From Chitinophaga filiformis (GTDB lineage: Bacteria; Bacteroidota; Bacteroidia; Chitinophagales; Chitinophagaceae): a stretch of DNA of 64,000 nucleotides. This document shows, one piece after another, positions 1-7,690 of the stretch. Each line of letters starts with the position of its first letter. The stretch's first letter is position 1. A program made the translations under genes and the position numbers. The notes under the pieces were generated by a model that worked only from the letters and a program-made list of their open reading frames with translations, ran no database searches and was not told the DNA's origin. The stretch spans positions 7,915,001-7,979,000 of the forward strand of contig NZ_CP095855.1 in assembly GCF_023100805.1 (NCBI RefSeq), in the 5' to 3' direction.

Positions 1-489
1 CTGCTGGTGCAGATGTACGATTCCCTCATTCTTTTCAACGTTGATATACAATACTTTCCGTTTGGTAAACGAGAAGCCTCCAAAACCGCTTAGTTTTATT
101 TCAAAAGGCTGCATGGAAGCGGCAAAAGTCGTCAAGCCCGGACATAAAGCCTTTTCCAGTGAGGGACTGGCTGTAAAAGGCACCTGCATAGTAATATGCG
201 GCAGCACCCTGAGTGCCCTGCGGGCATCATATTTTTCTGCAAACTCCTGTTTCAGCCGAATGATCTCCCTGCCAATTTCAGCATTAGGGAGCAGCGCTAT
301 AAAATAGATCTTGCTTTCTTCCTTTGGCGGTTTAATACGAGGGGGGAAGCGGGATCCGTTTTGGGGGCGGGAAGCACGGTACTGATTCCCGTTGTGTCTT
401 TGTGTGCGGTGATTACGCTCATCACTCTCATGACGACTGCCATTGCCCTGTTGCCGGTAGCGTGGCTGGTCATTTCTGCCGTAAGTCAT
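1..489 (-). CDS. 2'-5' RNA ligase (LigT/2H phosphoesterase)-like protein, C-terminus cut off by window edge
   Basis: Translation from the ATG at 489 gives 163 residues running off the window. Residues 1 to about 60 are a low-complexity extension rich in Arg, Gln, Asn, His and Gly. From about residue 65 a folded domain starts with KIYFIALLPN and carries the HxT signature in VLPHITMQVPF, typical of the first half of a 2H phosphoesterase/LigT domain (cyclic phosphodiesterase or RNA ligase activity on 2'-5' or 2',3'-cyclic substrates). The second HxT motif would lie beyond base 1. There is no Shine-Dalgarno sequence, as usual in Bacteroidota. The gene lies 38 bp downstream of the response regulator stop on the same strand, so co-transcription is possible. 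The basic Gln/Asn-rich N-terminal tail is unusual for the family and might bind RNA (inference). Confidence 0.75.
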   Translation of the reverse strand, partial: MTYGRNDQPRYRQQGNGSRHESDERNHRTQRHNGNQYRASRPQNGSRFPPRIKPPKEESKIYFIALLPNAEIGREIIRLKQEFAEKYDARRALRVLPHITMQVPFTASPSLEKALCPGLTTFAASMQPFEIKLSGFGGFSFTKRKVLYINVEKNEGIVHLHQQ

Positions 490-527
490 TGTTTTGGTGG
501 TTATGGGGTTTGGATATTTGCTTGTCG

Positions 528-1283
528 TCACCCTTGATTATCTGTATCTGCTGACGTAGACCCGTCTTTTTTGTCTTTGCTGCTTTCGAGGATGTTTAAC
601 CGGATACCCACATTATGTAATGTTTCGAGGGCTATCCCGGGCTGCATTTTAAAGTGCTTGCGTAAGCGGGTAATGAATACGTCCATACTTCTGCTGGAAA
701 AGAAACTACTGTTTCCCCAGACTTTCAGCAGGATCTCATCCCGCTTTACCAGTTTATTGCTGTTCTCGACCAGGTACCGCAGTACTTTTGCCTCTTTCTT
801 GGTGAGGGTGGCAAAAGCCTCTCCCCCGGTCTTTCGGAGTTCTTTTTCTTCATAGTTAAACCTCACATCATCGCCCAGTTTATAGATACCATCTCCCGGC
901 ACATCTTTGGGCAGCGTCCTGCGCAGGAATACCCTTATCCTCATGATCAACTCGCGCATGCTGAAGGGCTTCACCAGAAAATCGTCCCCGCCTATGCGGA
1001 AACCATGGAGCCGGTCTTCATCGGCCGATTTTGCAGAAACAAAGAGGATCGGTATCATACCGTTCTTTTTACGGATATCCTGCGCCAGCGTAAAACCGTC
1101 TTTTTTGGGCATCATCACGTCCAGTATGCAAAGGTCGAAATCGTCTCTTTGGAACTTCTTCCAGGCTACTTCACCGTCGAAACAGAGTACCACCTGGTAT
1201 CCTGAGGCTTCCAGCTGCTTTTTAATGATATTACCGTATTGATAATCATCTTCTGCAAGGAGAATTTGTACATTACCTACCAT
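528..1283 (-). CDS. OmpR/PhoB-type DNA-binding response regulator (RprY-like), no adjacent kinase
   Basis: 251 aa. Receiver domain at residues 5-120 with all conserved residues present: acidic pair D12/D13, phosphoacceptor D55 in LDVMMPKKDG, S83 and K105 (VKPFS). A winged-helix effector domain follows at about 140-235 (TKKEAKVLRYL; DVFITRLRKHF). The last ~20 residues are a charged Lys/Asp/Ser tail. The MPKKDGFTLAQ stretch resembles RprY-type regulators of Bacteroidetes. No histidine kinase is adjacent. The only intact orphan kinase in the window lies at 17166-18533, which makes it a candidate partner by elimination (inference). Confidence 0.9.
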   Translation of the reverse strand: MVGNVQILLAEDDYQYGNIIKKQLEASGYQVVLCFDGEVAWKKFQRDDFDLCILDVMMPKKDGFTLAQDIRKKNGMIPILFVSAKSADEDRLHGFRIGGDDFLVKPFSMRELIMRIRVFLRRTLPKDVPGDGIYKLGDDVRFNYEEKELRKTGGEAFATLTKKEAKVLRYLVENSNKLVKRDEILLKVWGNSSFFSSRSMDVFITRLRKHFKMQPGIALETLHNVGIRLNILESSKDKKDGSTSADTDNQG

Positions 1284-1487
1284 GCGTTAAGTTTTATACC
1301 CGGTTCAATTGTTGTTAACACACAATGTCATTCCATGACTCTGCTACAATATTGACGAATAAACTTCTCATTTTAGTTAATGATTAGTTATTGAAGAAAA
1401 TTTTCTTGATTTGCCATGCTTAGGATCAAATTGAAATTGAACGGATTGGGTTATTCATAGATCTGTTTACACATTTAAATAGACAAC

Positions 1488-1528
1488 AAAAAAAATGGCC
1501 GCCTGTTCAAAGGCAGCCATTTTTTTTG
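1488..1528 (-). terminator. Bidirectional intrinsic terminator
   Basis: Stem arms ATGGCcGCCT (1495-1504) and AGGCaGCCAT (1511-1520), loop GTTCAA, flanked by A8 on the left and T8 on the right. This works in both directions: it ends fucosidase transcription on the minus strand and shields the response regulator's upstream region. Confidence 0.85.
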
Positions 1529-1574
1529 TTCACAGCTTATGCAGACTGTTATAATTTCATTTACAGGTCATTGT

Positions 1575-3035
1575 TTATGATGCTACCGCAGAGAGCTGTA
1601 TAGCAACCGCATGCTGCCAGGCTTTCTGCTGTACAGCAGCAGGGATCGTGATCTGAGTACCTGTGGCAGTAGCCTTCCAGGAGATCTTTTCCTTTGCACC
1701 CAGCACAGTCACCTTTGCGCCTTTTGCTGGTTTCAGACCTTCAAATGTTACCAGGGCCGGCAGCTTTTCACCTTCATCCAGCAGGTAAATGGCATATACA
1801 TTACCATTCCTTTTGCGGGTAAAACATACTTTCCCATCCTTATAAGGCGCTATCGAACGGGTGCCATAGATGGCATCTCCATTGATCTTCATCCACTCTC
1901 CTATGGCTGCCATGGTGGTATAAGCCTCGTCATGCAACTGGCCATCAGGGCCCGGACCTACATTCAGCAGGTAGTTACCGCCTTTGGCTACGATGTCCAC
2001 CAGATTATGAATGATCTTATTTACCGGTTTATACTTGTCATCCGGTACATATGACCATGAGTTGGCCATCGTCATACAGGTTTCCCATGGATAGGACAAT
2101 GGTTTTTCCGGGATCTGCTGTTCCGGTGTGCGGTAGTTTTCAAACGGGCCATGTACTGAACGGTCCACCACGATCAGACCAGGCTGATGGCTGCGGGCCA
2201 TTTTAGTGATACCTGCCATATCGATATCCTCATTTTGTTTTGTCGGCCTGGTATCAATTTCTGCTGCAGTGATATCATTTTCTTTTTTAGTTCCCTGCTT
2301 GCGGGCACGTACCCATCCGCCATCCAGCCAGAGTATCTCTATCTTACCCATAGTGGTCATCAGCTCCTCGATCTGTTTGTAGGTATAGTCTTTAAAATTC
2401 TTCCAGCGGTCAGGGTACCTTGTCACGTCATAGTTCACATGCCTGTCTTTCGGCGGGAAATAAGGCCACCAGTAATATTCGCTATGCCAGTCAGGTTTGG
2501 AGAAATAAGCGCCTGTATGCAATCCTTCCTTCTGGAAAGCCGTAAATACCTCTTTAGCCACGTTCTTTCTCGGATCATTCCTGAAAGGGCTCTTTGAACC
2601 CGCTATGCCATAATCAGTCTGTTTTGTATCCCACATACAGAAACCATCATGGTGTTTTGTTGTGAAAACAACATATTCCATACCGGCGCCTTTAGCCGCT
2701 TTTGCCCATTTGGAAGGATCAAATTTGGTAGGGTTAAAAGTGGTGGACAGTGCTTCATATTTCTTTACATAATCATAGTAGGGAATGCCATAGGGCTGAC
2801 GCTGTGTCCATCCCTCATCTTCCGGGCAGATACTCCAGGACTCTACAATACCCCATTGTGAATAAGCGCCCCAGTGGATCAGCATACCAAATTTCCAATC
2901 CTGCCATTGATCCAGCTTTTGTAATACAGCCTGATCGGTTTCCGGGATATAGGGCTGTTCCAGACCGTGGTCCTGCGCACTGGCCGCGGAAAATGCCAAT
3001 AGTGCGCTACTAAATAATAGAAATAGTTTTCGCAT
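1575..3035 (-). CDS. Secreted alpha-L-fucosidase, GH29
   Basis: 486 aa. The signal peptide (residues 1-20, cleavage after ASA before QD) sends it to the periplasm or outside. The GH29 barrel shows WKFGMLIHWG (48-57), the fucose-binding His pair in TTKHHDGFCMW (125-135) and the putative nucleophile D238 in ILWLDGGW. GH29 enzymes remove alpha-L-fucose from glycans with retention of configuration. The acid/base residue is not conserved in sequence and cannot be assigned by eye. The C-terminal ~100 residues look like the usual beta-sandwich. It is not next to a SusC/SusD pair, so it is a stand-alone glycan-trimming enzyme rather than part of a visible utilisation locus. An intrinsic terminator follows directly. 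Confidence 0.93.
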   Translation of the reverse strand: MRKLFLLFSSALLAFSAASAQDHGLEQPYIPETDQAVLQKLDQWQDWKFGMLIHWGAYSQWGIVESWSICPEDEGWTQRQPYGIPYYDYVKKYEALSTTFNPTKFDPSKWAKAAKGAGMEYVVFTTKHHDGFCMWDTKQTDYGIAGSKSPFRNDPRKNVAKEVFTAFQKEGLHTGAYFSKPDWHSEYYWWPYFPPKDRHVNYDVTRYPDRWKNFKDYTYKQIEELMTTMGKIEILWLDGGWVRARKQGTKKENDITAAEIDTRPTKQNEDIDMAGITKMARSHQPGLIVVDRSVHGPFENYRTPEQQIPEKPLSYPWETCMTMANSWSYVPDDKYKPVNKIIHNLVDIVAKGGNYLLNVGPGPDGQLHDEAYTTMAAIGEWMKINGDAIYGTRSIAPYKDGKVCFTRKRNGNVYAIYLLDEGEKLPALVTFEGLKPAKGAKVTVLGAKEKISWKATATGTQITIPAAVQQKAWQHAVAIQLSAVAS

Positions 3036-3287
3036 GATTAATTTTTAAATGTATCTGAGAACTTAGAAACTTCCTGCTCCGTTGGGTTGCAGTGACAACC
3101 ACGTGCCGTTTCCGGCAAAACTTTCATAATGCTGATCCTGACAAAGTAATATACATTCCCGCTTAATAGCTCATCGTCCTTTACCACTTTCCTATAGAAT
3201 ATTACCCTCCGGCAATACTATCCGGAAGTATAACTATATATCCGGCTCTTATGAGTCAGGCCCCTGGTGAATCAGTTGTATAAAAAC

Positions 3288-3295
3288 TATCTTTG
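3288..3295 (+). promoter_or_regulatory. TAnnTTTG -7 element (TATCTTTG)
   Basis: Match to the Bacteroidota sigma-ABfr -7 consensus, 7 nt before the ATG at 3303. No clear -33 TTTG. It implies a near-leaderless mRNA and supports choosing the ATG at 3303. Confidence 0.55.
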
Positions 3296-3302
3296 TATTA
3301 TT

Positions 3303-3476
3303 ATGAAAAGCATCTGGCAACAAATACTACGCTACCTCTACATAGGTAAAAAAGATCCCGCTGCACCTAAGAACCGTTATGTATATATGATGCATGGCAT
3401 GAACCGGATATCTATCATCGTATTCCTGATCGCATTGATCATAATGCTGGTAAAACTATTTAGCCGCCATCATTAA
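3303..3476 (+). CDS. Small single-pass membrane protein (DUF6728-like)
   Basis: 57 aa from the ATG at 3303. A longer reading from 3267 is possible, but it would start upstream of the promoter's likely start site. The N-terminal part is basic and aromatic (WQQILRYLYIGKKDP), followed by YMMHGMNRISI and one hydrophobic helix at about residues 34-52, ending in a basic RHH tail. The layout resembles a short protein conserved across Bacteroidota (DUF6728), from memory. Function unknown. It stands alone, convergent to lpxB. Confidence 0.7.
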   Translation: MKSIWQQILRYLYIGKKDPAAPKNRYVYMMHGMNRISIIVFLIALIIMLVKLFSRHH

Positions 3477-3519
3477 GCCGGCATTACCGGACAAGCAGCT
3501 TCTTTCCTTTCATAACATG

Positions 3520-4623
3520 TCAGCTAATTGCTTCTGTATAGATGACTTCCGCTGCCCGGCGACTGGCATCCTTTTCTCCCAGTTTTGACCAGAGAGCGGC
3601 ATAATCGGTCTTTATACGGTTACGTACCGTGGTATCTTTCAGCAATAATGTCAGTTCCTTCAACAGATTATCTTCGTTCAGCTCATGCTGTATCAGCTCT
3701 TTTACAACAGGTTTATCCATTACTAGGTTGACCAGCGCAATATATTTTACCTTGATCAGTCTCTTGGCAAAGAAATATGAGATAGCGCTGCCTTTATAAC
3801 AAACCACTTCCGGCACTCCAAACAGAGCGGTTTCCAATGTGGCGGTTCCTGAAGTGACCAGTGCGGCTTCTGCCTGGCGTAAGAGGTTGTATGTTTGTCC
3901 TTTGACGGTGGACACATTGGGATGCGCTCCTGTCAGTCCTGCTATAAAGGCATCATCCAGGCTGGGAGCCTGGGCAACAATGAACTGGTAATCGGGAAAA
4001 TGTTCCGCCATGGTAAGCATGATCGGCAATTTTACACTCACCTCCTGCTTACGGCTGCCAGGTAGAATGGCAATAATAGGTTTATCTGATAATGGCTTGT
4101 CCACCGGTTTCTCCTTCGCTTCTTTTATCACCTGGATAAGCGGATGGCCGATATATTCCACCTCATAATCCCATTTCTTATAAAATTCCTGCTCAAAGGG
4201 CAGGATGCAAAGCATCTTATCAACACTTGTTCTGATCTTCTTCACACGGTTCTCTTTCCAGGCCCATACCTGCGGGGAGATATAAAATACCACTTTATAT
4301 CCAAGCGGTTTGGCCCATTCCGCGATGCGCAGGTTGAAACCTGCATAGTCGATCAGCACCAGTACATCCGGCTGATACTGCTGGATATCCTTTTTACAGA
4401 ATTCCATATTCTTCAGTACCGTACGGATGTTCATCACCACCTCAATGAATCCCATGAAAGCAAGGTCTTTATAATGCTTTACCAGCGTTCCTCCCGCCTG
4501 TTGCATCATATCGCCACCCCAGCAACGGATATCCGCTGCGGTGTCCTGTTGTTTCAATTGTTTGATCAGATTGCTGCCATGGAGATCACCGGAAGCTTCA
4601 CCGGCGATGATGTAATACTTCAT
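3520..4623 (-). CDS. lpxB: Lipid-A-disaccharide synthase
   Basis: 367 aa, the usual family length. It begins MKYYIIAGEASGDLHG, the signature N-terminus of the GT19 family, and contains YISPQVWAWK, ILPFEQEFY and ILPGSRKQEV. It joins UDP-2,3-diacylglucosamine and lipid X to form the lipid A disaccharide at the inner face of the inner membrane. It follows a small membrane protein gene and surE on the same strand, an arrangement common in Bacteroidota. A TAnnTTTG element lies only 4 nt before the ATG, so it probably also has its own near-leaderless transcript. Confidence 0.96.
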   Translation of the reverse strand: MKYYIIAGEASGDLHGSNLIKQLKQQDTAADIRCWGGDMMQQAGGTLVKHYKDLAFMGFIEVVMNIRTVLKNMEFCKKDIQQYQPDVLVLIDYAGFNLRIAEWAKPLGYKVVFYISPQVWAWKENRVKKIRTSVDKMLCILPFEQEFYKKWDYEVEYIGHPLIQVIKEAKEKPVDKPLSDKPIIAILPGSRKQEVSVKLPIMLTMAEHFPDYQFIVAQAPSLDDAFIAGLTGAHPNVSTVKGQTYNLLRQAEAALVTSGTATLETALFGVPEVVCYKGSAISYFFAKRLIKVKYIALVNLVMDKPVVKELIQHELNEDNLLKELTLLLKDTTVRNRIKTDYAALWSKLGEKDASRRAAEVIYTEAIS

Positions 4624-4627
4624 AGGG

Positions 4628-4635
4628 CAAATATA
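4628..4635 (-). promoter_or_regulatory. TAnnTTTG -7 element (TATATTTG) for lpxB
   Basis: Minus-strand TATATTTG, separated by 4 nt from the lpxB ATG at 4623. It would give an essentially leaderless transcript. Confidence 0.55.
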
Positions 4636-4711
4636 ACTTAGGAATAAGGAATTTACCAGGAATTGGTCAACCAGGTATTATTCCCCATTCTTCATTCCTG
4701 CCTTCATAGGT

Positions 4712-5014
4712 TTATCCGTGTAATATCTTCAGAAAGATGATAGTGATGGCATAAAGCATAGTTACCAGGAAGATCCCTTTTGCAGTGATGTCTTTCCGGC
4801 TGCTGGTATAAAAATAGAACACCAGTCCATTAAGCAGCAAACAGATACTGATCAGTTTCGGCAGCATCTGGCGATTGCTCATAATGAGGTTAATGAATTC
4901 ACTCAGGGATTTCTCTCTGGGCATAAATGCCAACAGATAGTACAGGAAGAAGGCGACCACCGGGGTAAATATACCCAGCACGATGCCCAATGGGAGATTA
5001 TCTCGTTTTAACAT
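4712..5014 (-). CDS. Three-helix membrane protein between surE and lpxB
   Basis: 100 aa with predicted membrane helices at about residues 9-30, 53-70 and 80-97, joined by short charged loops (MPREKSLSE; TSSRKDITAK). I do not recognise a named domain. It lies 31 bp downstream of the surE stop and 88 bp upstream of the lpxB start on the same strand. The position suggests an envelope-related role, but nothing in the sequence shows a function. Confidence 0.75.
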   Translation of the reverse strand: MLKRDNLPLGIVLGIFTPVVAFFLYYLLAFMPREKSLSEFINLIMSNRQMLPKLISICLLLNGLVFYFYTSSRKDITAKGIFLVTMLYAITIIFLKILHG

Positions 5015-5045
5015 AGTAGGTTTTGATAATGTGCATCAATACACA

Positions 5046-5825
5046 TCAGAGTTTCCAGTCGTTCTCAATCTTTTTCTTCAGCTTATAATCCGTCAGGTCA
5101 AACTGCACTGGCACCAGTGAGGCATAGTTATTAGCCAATGCATATACGTCCGTATCCTCTCCGTTATCGCGGTTGATGAACTCACCCGTAAGCCAATAGT
5201 ATTTTTTACCACGTGGATCACGGCGCTCATCAAAGGCCTCTACCCATTTCGCATCTGCCTGACGGCATATCTTTATTCCTTTATAATCTTCTTTTTTAAC
5301 AACCGGTATGTTCACATTGAACAAGGTACCTTCCGGCAGTTCAGATTCCAGCATCTTTTTAGCTACCGTATGAGCTACCTCTTTACACAAAGAGAAATCT
5401 GCATTGAAACTATAATCCAAATAAGAGAACCCAACTGAGGGTACACCTTCTATCGCGGCTTCCATGGCGGCAGACATTGTACCGGAATAGATCACGTTGA
5501 TGGAATGGTTGGCGCCATGGTTGATCCCGCTTACGCAGATATCCGGCAGGCGGTGCAGGATCTTGTCGCGGGCCAGCTTCACACAATCCACCGGCGTACC
5601 AGAGCATTGCCAGGCTTCAATTCCTTCAAAGATGTCCACCTGGTCCAGCCGCAGGGGCACCCCGATAGTGATTGCATGCCCTTTACCCGATTGCGGGCTA
5701 TCAGGGGCTACCACTACTACTTTGCCCAGCGGGCTTACCGCTTCAATCAGGGCCCTGATACCAGGGGCCGTTACTCCGTCATCATTCGTAACAAGTATGA
5801 TCTTTTCCTGCTCTTTTCCCTTCAC
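5046..5825 (-). CDS. surE: 5'/3'-nucleotidase SurE
   Basis: 259 aa. The metal-binding acidic pair D15/D16 sits in ILVTNDDGVTAPG. S46 lies in APDSPQSGKGHAIT, and the Asn motif is VSGINHGANHS followed by YSGTMSAAMEA. These are the SurE metal site and active-site loops. The enzyme dephosphorylates nucleoside 5'- and 3'-monophosphates with a divalent metal. It is first in a minus-strand group with a membrane protein gene and lpxB. A TAnnTTTG element 25 nt upstream fits the ATG at 5825. Confidence 0.95.
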   Translation of the reverse strand: MKGKEQEKIILVTNDDGVTAPGIRALIEAVSPLGKVVVVAPDSPQSGKGHAITIGVPLRLDQVDIFEGIEAWQCSGTPVDCVKLARDKILHRLPDICVSGINHGANHSINVIYSGTMSAAMEAAIEGVPSVGFSYLDYSFNADFSLCKEVAHTVAKKMLESELPEGTLFNVNIPVVKKEDYKGIKICRQADAKWVEAFDERRDPRGKKYYWLTGEFINRDNGEDTDVYALANNYASLVPVQFDLTDYKLKKKIENDWKL

Positions 5826-5850
5826 AAACGTTGCTGTTTACTTTTCGAAA

Positions 5851-5858
5851 CAAATTTA
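5851..5858 (-). promoter_or_regulatory. TAnnTTTG -7 element (TAAATTTG) for surE
   Basis: Minus-strand match 25 nt upstream of the surE ATG. It gives a leader of about 20 nt. Confidence 0.5.
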
Positions 5859-5988
5859 ATACTCTTAACTGATAGTCCATAACGCACGGTCGTGTGATAA
5901 TGCGTAATAAACTAAACGCAAAAGATAGGAGAAACATTACGGGTATGTCCCCTATCTTTTACAAATAACATATAATTAACATACTAAT

Positions 5989-6771
5989 CTACAGGTCACT
6001 GCGCAGCATTCTCCGGAACACCAGCCATAGTATCAGGACAATATAACCGGCCAATACAGACAGGTATACAATGCTATCATAGGGACCGGAAAATTTCACA
6101 AGTTTTTCCACAACAGGAAAAGGTAATAATTCATCTCCTGCCTGCAGCGGCAATAAGCCCCCGATATTACCAAAGTAGTGCTTAATAACAGAAACTATCA
6201 GCTGTTCCAGGAACATGATATACCCCAGGAACAATATTATTGCCAGTCCTGTACGTTTTACCAATACAGCCAACAGTAATGCAAGACATAGCGATACAAT
6301 TACCTGTAGCAGATAATAGAACAAATAACGGCTATTTTCCAGGCTGAAAGCAGTTTTCCCATAAATACAGCCAAAAACAAGTACAGCGATCAGCGAAACC
6401 AGGAAGGCCAGTAGGGATAGGCCCACAACCCAAAACAGTTTTGATAGCACAAAATCGCTCCGTTCCCAGCCATCAATGATGTTCTGTCGATGTGTCTTAT
6501 AGGTGAACTCATTGGTTACCAGCGTGATCAGTAACAGGCTGAAAATGCCGGAAGTATAGGAACTGACACTTGCCACCGTCTGCCATACCAGCGGAAAATC
6601 ATATATGGACTGCCCCAGCAGCTTTTGGGCTTCCTGGGGAATCTTTTCAACAAAAATGTTGTGAATAATAAAGTTAGGCGCCAGAATAGCCAGCAATCCA
6701 AGGGCTATGAAGACCCAGAAAGTACGGTAGTTCTTTACCTTCAGCCATTCTATTTTAATGATTTGCAGCAT
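5989..6771 (-). CDS. ABC-2 type transporter permease
   Basis: 260 aa. It starts LQIIKIEWLKVKNYRTFWVFIAL, the typical N-terminus of ABC-2 permeases, and has about six hydrophobic segments, with an extracytoplasmic loop after the first (IIHNIFVEKIPQEAQ). It lies 17 bp downstream of its ATPase gene and almost certainly forms the membrane half of that exporter. Substrate unknown. Both genes follow a beta-oxidation gene with 8 bp spacing, suggesting one operon. Confidence 0.87.
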   Translation of the reverse strand: MLQIIKIEWLKVKNYRTFWVFIALGLLAILAPNFIIHNIFVEKIPQEAQKLLGQSIYDFPLVWQTVASVSSYTSGIFSLLLITLVTNEFTYKTHRQNIIDGWERSDFVLSKLFWVVGLSLLAFLVSLIAVLVFGCIYGKTAFSLENSRYLFYYLLQVIVSLCLALLLAVLVKRTGLAIILFLGYIMFLEQLIVSVIKHYFGNIGGLLPLQAGDELLPFPVVEKLVKFSGPYDSIVYLSVLAGYIVLILWLVFRRMLRSDL

Positions 6772-6788
6772 ATGCAGGTATAAGAGGA

Positions 6789-7682
6789 TTAGTTGTTGGT
6801 TAATTCCAGGAATGCAGTTTCCAGGCTCTTCCTGCTCATCTGCAGGTGGCTAAGCCAGACGCCCTGCTGAGCGCACCAGTTATTGAGCGCTGCGGGATCA
6901 ACCGCATCTTTGAACGTCACCTGCAGTACACCGTTGCCGGCAGGCAGCAACTCCACGAAAGCAGGGTGTTGCCGTATCAGCTGCGCCAGTGCATGGCTGT
7001 CTGCGCTGCCAATCTCTATAAAATTATCTCTTGCCAGTACGGCATTGACCGGTCCGGAGCCCAGTAACTGCCCTTTACGCAGGATGGCTACATGCGTACA
7101 CACCTTTTCCACTTCATCCAGCAGATGGCTGGCCATAATAATGGTCTTACCTGACAGCGCCAGCTGGCGGATCAGGTTCCTGACCTCTGCTATTCCTACA
7201 GGGTCCAGTCCATTGGCCGGTTCATCCAGTATCAGTACCTGCGGATCGCCAAGCATCGCCGCAGCTATAGCGAGACGCTGCTTCATGCCCAGGGAATAGG
7301 TCTTGAAGGCCGAATGCTGACGGGCCGTTAATCCGGCCAGTTCCAGCACCCTGGGAATATCTGCTTCGCTTTGTTGTTTGATATTAGCCACTATCTGCAG
7401 GTTCCGGTAGCCGGAGAGATAATGATAAAAGTTGGGGGTCTCCAGCAGGGTACCGATCTTCCGCCGTTCCCGGGCAGAAGGTGGCGCGCCCATCAGGGTG
7501 AAGGAACCGGCGTCCGCTTTCAGCACATCGGTAACAATGCCCAACAGGGTTGTTTTTCCACTCCCGTTGGGACCCAATACGCCAAAAACAGAGCTGGTAG
7601 GAATATCAAACGATACTCCTGACAATGCCTGCACGGCACCATATCTTTTTGAAATGTTCTGTAGGGAAAGAATAGTTGACAT
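6789..7682 (-). CDS. ABC transporter ATP-binding protein (ABC-2 exporter)
   Basis: 297 aa. Walker A GPNGSGKT at 37-44, Q-loop region LLETPNFYHYLSGY, signature YSLGMKQRL, Walker B VLILDEPANGLD, and a switch His in MASHLLDEVEKV. A C-terminal ~80-residue extension is typical of CcmA-type exporter ATPases. It pairs with the downstream permease (17 bp gap). Its start is 8 bp after the stop of the upstream 3-hydroxyacyl-CoA dehydrogenase gene, so it is probably co-transcribed. Related pairs export peptides, antibiotics or lipids; substrate not inferable here. Confidence 0.93.
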   Translation of the reverse strand: MSTILSLQNISKRYGAVQALSGVSFDIPTSSVFGVLGPNGSGKTTLLGIVTDVLKADAGSFTLMGAPPSARERRKIGTLLETPNFYHYLSGYRNLQIVANIKQQSEADIPRVLELAGLTARQHSAFKTYSLGMKQRLAIAAAMLGDPQVLILDEPANGLDPVGIAEVRNLIRQLALSGKTIIMASHLLDEVEKVCTHVAILRKGQLLGSGPVNAVLARDNFIEIGSADSHALAQLIRQHPAFVELLPAGNGVLQVTFKDAVDPAALNNWCAQQGVWLSHLQMSRKSLETAFLELTNN

Positions 7683-7690
7683 CAGGCGGA